Source: Hybos culiciformis | Taxonomy: Eukaryota; Arthropoda; Insecta; Diptera; Hybotidae | NCBI GenBank assembly: GCA_964007475.1 | Contig: OZ023273.1 | Span: 26,957,557-27,021,556, forward strand | Direction of reading: 5' to 3' | DNA: 64,000 bases | Shown here: positions 60,473 to 64,000 of the stretch, in pieces | How positions within the stretch are numbered: position 1 is the stretch's first letter | Layout of the letters: every line of letters begins with the position of its first letter | Program-made: the position numbers and the translations under genes | The notes under the pieces: model-generated | Told to the model about the DNA's origin: nothing | The model's database searches: none | The model's input: the letters and a program-made list of their open reading frames with translations, nothing else

Positions 60473-61191
60473 TAGAGTAATTACGGGTAATGTGGACCGG
60501 TCGGCTAATGTGGACCAGTGCATTTTCTCAGCTATTTAAATTCAAGTAACAAATCTAAGCATGTGAAAAAATGCACAATATTAAAAAACAAAGAGAAAAA
60601 AATTTTCTCATTAAAAACTCATTCAATAAAAAAGTTTTAGTTTGATAGTTGAATTTGGCAAAAAAATTGTAAAAAAAAAGTGAAAACAATTTTTTGGCTT
60701 GAAAGTTCATTTATTTTAAAATTTTAAAATTTAATATTTTTTTGAACAGAGTAAAACAAACAGCATTCGAAGAAGTCAAATAAGTATTATTAAGTCTAAG
60801 TTTTTCATATTTTTCAAATTTTTTTTTGTGACGATAACCAATGCGGGTAATGTGAACCACCCAATTTCGGTACTGTGGTACACTGGTCCACATTAACCGC
60901 ATATTTTGTATTTTGAAAATGACCAGCAAAACTCTAATTTAAAGCTAGTCCACTTTACCCGATGCTATGGTCCAAATTAACCGCACGTTATCTAAAACTG
61001 GTGTTTTGGATTTTTTCCACATTTTAGGTTATAATTATTGAATAACATGAGATATTTGGCTTTTCAACTAATTTTTGTAAAGGAGAAAGACCAAGCTTCA
61101 ATATGTATCTTTGGTTAAAAAAATTGACAAAAAACAACTGAGATATGTTCGAAAACAGTTGCAGTGGTCCACAATACCCGTACTTCCTCTA
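60473..61191. mobile_element. TA-flanked element with repeated CGGGTAATGTGGACC motifs
   Basis: Left end TAGAGTAATTACGGGTAATG and right end (inverse) TAGAGGAAGTACGGGTATTG, each starting in TA. The end motif GGGTAATGTGGACC recurs at 60484, 60503 and 60843 in direct orientation and at 60885, 60948, 60969 and 61166 inverted. No transposase frame. Probably a Tc1/mariner-type non-autonomous element; the family is tentative. Confidence 0.7.
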
Positions 61192-63178
61192 CTTTAAATT
61201 TAAATCGTTAAACAGTTCACATATATTTTTATATTATTAGTAATATACATACATAATATAACATAATAATATAATTACATAACAACATAATAACATTATA
61301 TCATTGAAAAATTAGCGGAAAAAGAAAATTTTCTTGAAGGTTTACAAGATAATATTCGAAAGTTTTATTTAAATTTTCTGTCGCGTATACGAATTAAAAT
61401 AAATTTTTTCATGTAAATTTGGGTTTGTTTAAAGAAAAATGAGATTGCTCTCATATGCGCTATTGCCTGATAAATAAACAAACCAATTATATTAATATAT
61501 ATGGAAGGGACGTAATAATATGTACATTATTTGAAATGTATATAAAAAGGAAACGAAATTTTTATGAAAAAATCAATCAAGTTTTTGATGATTTGTCGAA
61601 GTATCAAATTCAAGAGTTTTTTTTTAGTAAAAAAAAAAAAATAAATAAAAAATAATAATTTGTTTTTCAATTGATTGATAGATGACATAAAAATGCAGAT
61701 AAAACAGGAATATTCGATATTCAAAAAATATATTATTTTACATAAAATTCTACAATTTCCGGTTCAATTGTTAGAAGATTCATTTTCTTACAGGAAGTAT
61801 GTCTGAAGTAGATATTTATATTATTTATATGTATATTGATGGAATGAATAATAATAAGATTTTGATTATTTTTTTCTTTTTTTTTTTAAATTGAAACCTG
61901 GTAGGTATACTCACTTCTTTTTAAATAATAAAATGGAAGTTTCAAAAAAAGAAAAGAAAAGAAATATGAATTCTATATTTCTGTTGTATAGCAGGGCAGT
62001 AATTTAACAATAGCTTCAAATCATGAAAATTATTAGCTTGATGAATAATATTTATTTACAAAACAGATTTTAGTATAATATGTAATATAATTATGTTCCC
62101 AATTATCTACAAATTGTGGTTTTTAGGAAAAATTGATTCTTTTTACGAATAATTGGGAAAAAAAACATACATTTATTGCTATTTACACCTATTTCTCTCC
62201 TTGATGTATTATGTATAATGCATAATGTATTTATGAATTATGAAACTACTGTAATTATTTGAATAAAATTTTTAATTGCATCCAGGACACCAGTATCAGG
62301 TATAAGATGTGATTATGAATCTCGAGTCACGTTTTTTTCTCAGGACATCAGTCTTCTTTGCAAATGTATTCTTTGTAAATATACATATTCTTTGCAAACA
62401 TATTAATTTTTTTTTTTATTTGAAAAGCAAAATGATGAAATTTAACTACTATTATAGATTTGTTTCTAAACACGTTCTCTTACATTTGTATGATTTTTTT
62501 TTTTAATTCAGTTCGGAAAATGGTTCATAATTTTTATAAGGATTCTATATAGATGTTTTTTTTTAATAATAATAATGTTGTGTTCATATCTTCTATCTAT
62601 ACATAAATATCATTATCTAAAAACACGCACTCAAGTACGTACATTAATAACAATTTATCCTTGTAACGTGAATTTGATTATATTTTTATGGTAGAGATTA
62701 AAAAAAAAAATCCGCCTGTGTGTATATAACAACAACTTCATAAGACAGGAAAATAATAATTTTTTATACATTTATAATTTCTGACACTCGATAACAGATA
62801 ATATGACATTTTACCTCGAGAAATTAGAAAAAAAAAATTACTTCAATACACAAGATTTAATATGTAAACTGTTTAGTTATGTGTATTGTATATAATAAAT
62901 TTTATATATACATAATACAGATAAATCAGTAAAAATATATTTTAAGTTTTGAATGGAAAATTTTTAGCAGACAATAATAATGAATGTATCAACCTTCTAA
63001 TAAAACCTTAGTCGTCATTGAAATAAATTTTGCTACATAGATAATTTTTGAATCTTTAAAAAACAGAACAAAAAAGTAAAATGCTTTATTTGCTTTATTT
63101 GCGTGTGGCACATTTTAATTTTTAAAAATTCGATATTTTTAAATCCTTTATATTAACTTCACTTTTCCACAAATTTAG

Positions 63179-63270
63179 AAAGTCAAAATTGACCCACTTC
63201 CCGGTATCCAATCGAGCTGAAATTTTGCACAACGCTTTGTCGTCGATGACAATGGACTTTGGCATCGACA

Positions 63271-63315
<45 letters not shown>

Positions 63316-63597
63316 GAACTTCAGCCCACTTTCCTCAAACTTACAAAGTTAAAAATGCCCCACTTCCCGGTATCCAATCGAGCCGAAATTTACTTTGGCA
63401 TCACACACACACCTTTATATAAACTTCACCACCTGGTCTGCAAACTTAGTAAGTCAAAATAGACCCCATTTCTGGTATCCAATCGATCTAAAATTTTCAC
63501 TTTGACGTCGACAACAATATACTTTGGCATCACAGACTCACACACACACACACACACACTCACACACCTTTATATGAACTTCACATCAATTGCCTCG
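63179..63597. repeat. three-unit tandem array, each unit with an AC microsatellite
   Basis: Units starting at about 63179, 63345 and 63450 share AAGTyAAAAnnGnCCCACTTC, CGGTATCCAATCGAGC, GAAATTT and ACTTTGGCATC. Each runs into (AC)n and then CTTTATATGAACTTCA-like sequence. The longest AC run is 63275-63304. This is a known type of microsatellite-associated repeat in insects. Confidence 0.75.
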
Positions 63598-64000
63598 CAT
63601 ATAAAGGATTTATATCAAAAATTTTGTTTTTATGGGTTGTGTTTTTTTTTATTAATAAAAATATAAAATCCTTAATCATAATTTCAGGATTCCAGCTGTT
63701 GACATGAAAATCCTGACTTTTAATTTTTTAAATTATATTTATAACAAATTACTGGTTATATGAGGGGGCTCGAAGAAGGAAATTATAGTTCTTCGGATGT
63801 TGGCATAAATAAAAGTCCAACTTCTCTTATTTAAGCTTGTAGTTATAGTTTATTATCGCTACGTTTATTTACTGAGTTCACTTTGCTTTATTAATTCTTA
63901 TTTATTAATTAAACTTGTATTTAATTTATTAATTTTTGATTTTAAGATTAGTTTCTATTTACAAGTTAATTCAATTTGTTTAAATAGAAGTTTGTTTAAA

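Larger units (their letters stand above)
60022..64000 (+). other. second intron of the furin-like gene, open at the window end
   Basis: No further furin exon was recognised, so the next one lies beyond 64000. It contains an iteron-bearing element (60473-61191) and a microsatellite-repeat array (63179-63597). 61192-63178 shows AT-rich DNA only. Confidence 0.6.

Overview
The window is strongly AT-rich nuclear DNA from an animal, almost certainly an insect. It has short exons with GT..AG introns, many low-complexity A/T runs, small inverted-repeat transposons, and proteins carrying the Asn/Ser- and Gln-rich insertions common in insect orthologues. A furin-like protease resembling insect Furin 2 supports this. 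A fly or a related holometabolous order is my guess; the order cannot be fixed from the sequence.

Layout. (1) 1-4679, + strand: the 3' part of WDR20, the WD40 activator of USP12/USP46 deubiquitinases. Its first coding exon(s) lie to the left of the window. (2) 9896-12867, - strand: a complete five-exon YIF1, a Golgi/ER membrane trafficking protein, convergent with WDR20. A 418-bp hairpin transposon sits in its first intron. (3) 12868-13876: a roughly 1-kb head-to-head promoter region. (4) 13877-19955, + strand: a nine-exon gene for a Ser/Asn-rich protein with ETAA1-like features (acidic DD motif, C-terminal basic helix like those that bind RPA). Five of its exons are tandem copies of one 99-nt, phase-1/phase-1 cassette with intact splice sites. 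(5) 19956-29699: gene-poor, with two close copies of a hairpin-headed repeat and a decayed Jockey-like retrotransposon. (6) 29700 to beyond 60021, + strand: the first two coding exons of a furin-like proprotein convertase (signal peptide and prodomain), split by an intron of 29,995 bp; the catalytic part lies beyond the window.

The large intron and its right flank are a museum of non-autonomous DNA transposons: hAT-like (44076-44927 with a clean 8-bp duplication; 48696-49093), a TTAA-flanked element, TA-flanked elements (52114-52290, 56771-57254, 60473-61191), and two Harbinger-like copies with TAA duplications. One Harbinger-like copy contains a nested foldback element. The far right end holds a microsatellite-bearing repeat array.

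The genes do not form a pathway. They are ordinary housekeeping neighbours. The most interesting structure is the duplicated cassette-exon array in the ETAA1-like gene, followed by the covarying hairpin repeats and the iteron-bearing transposon ends.
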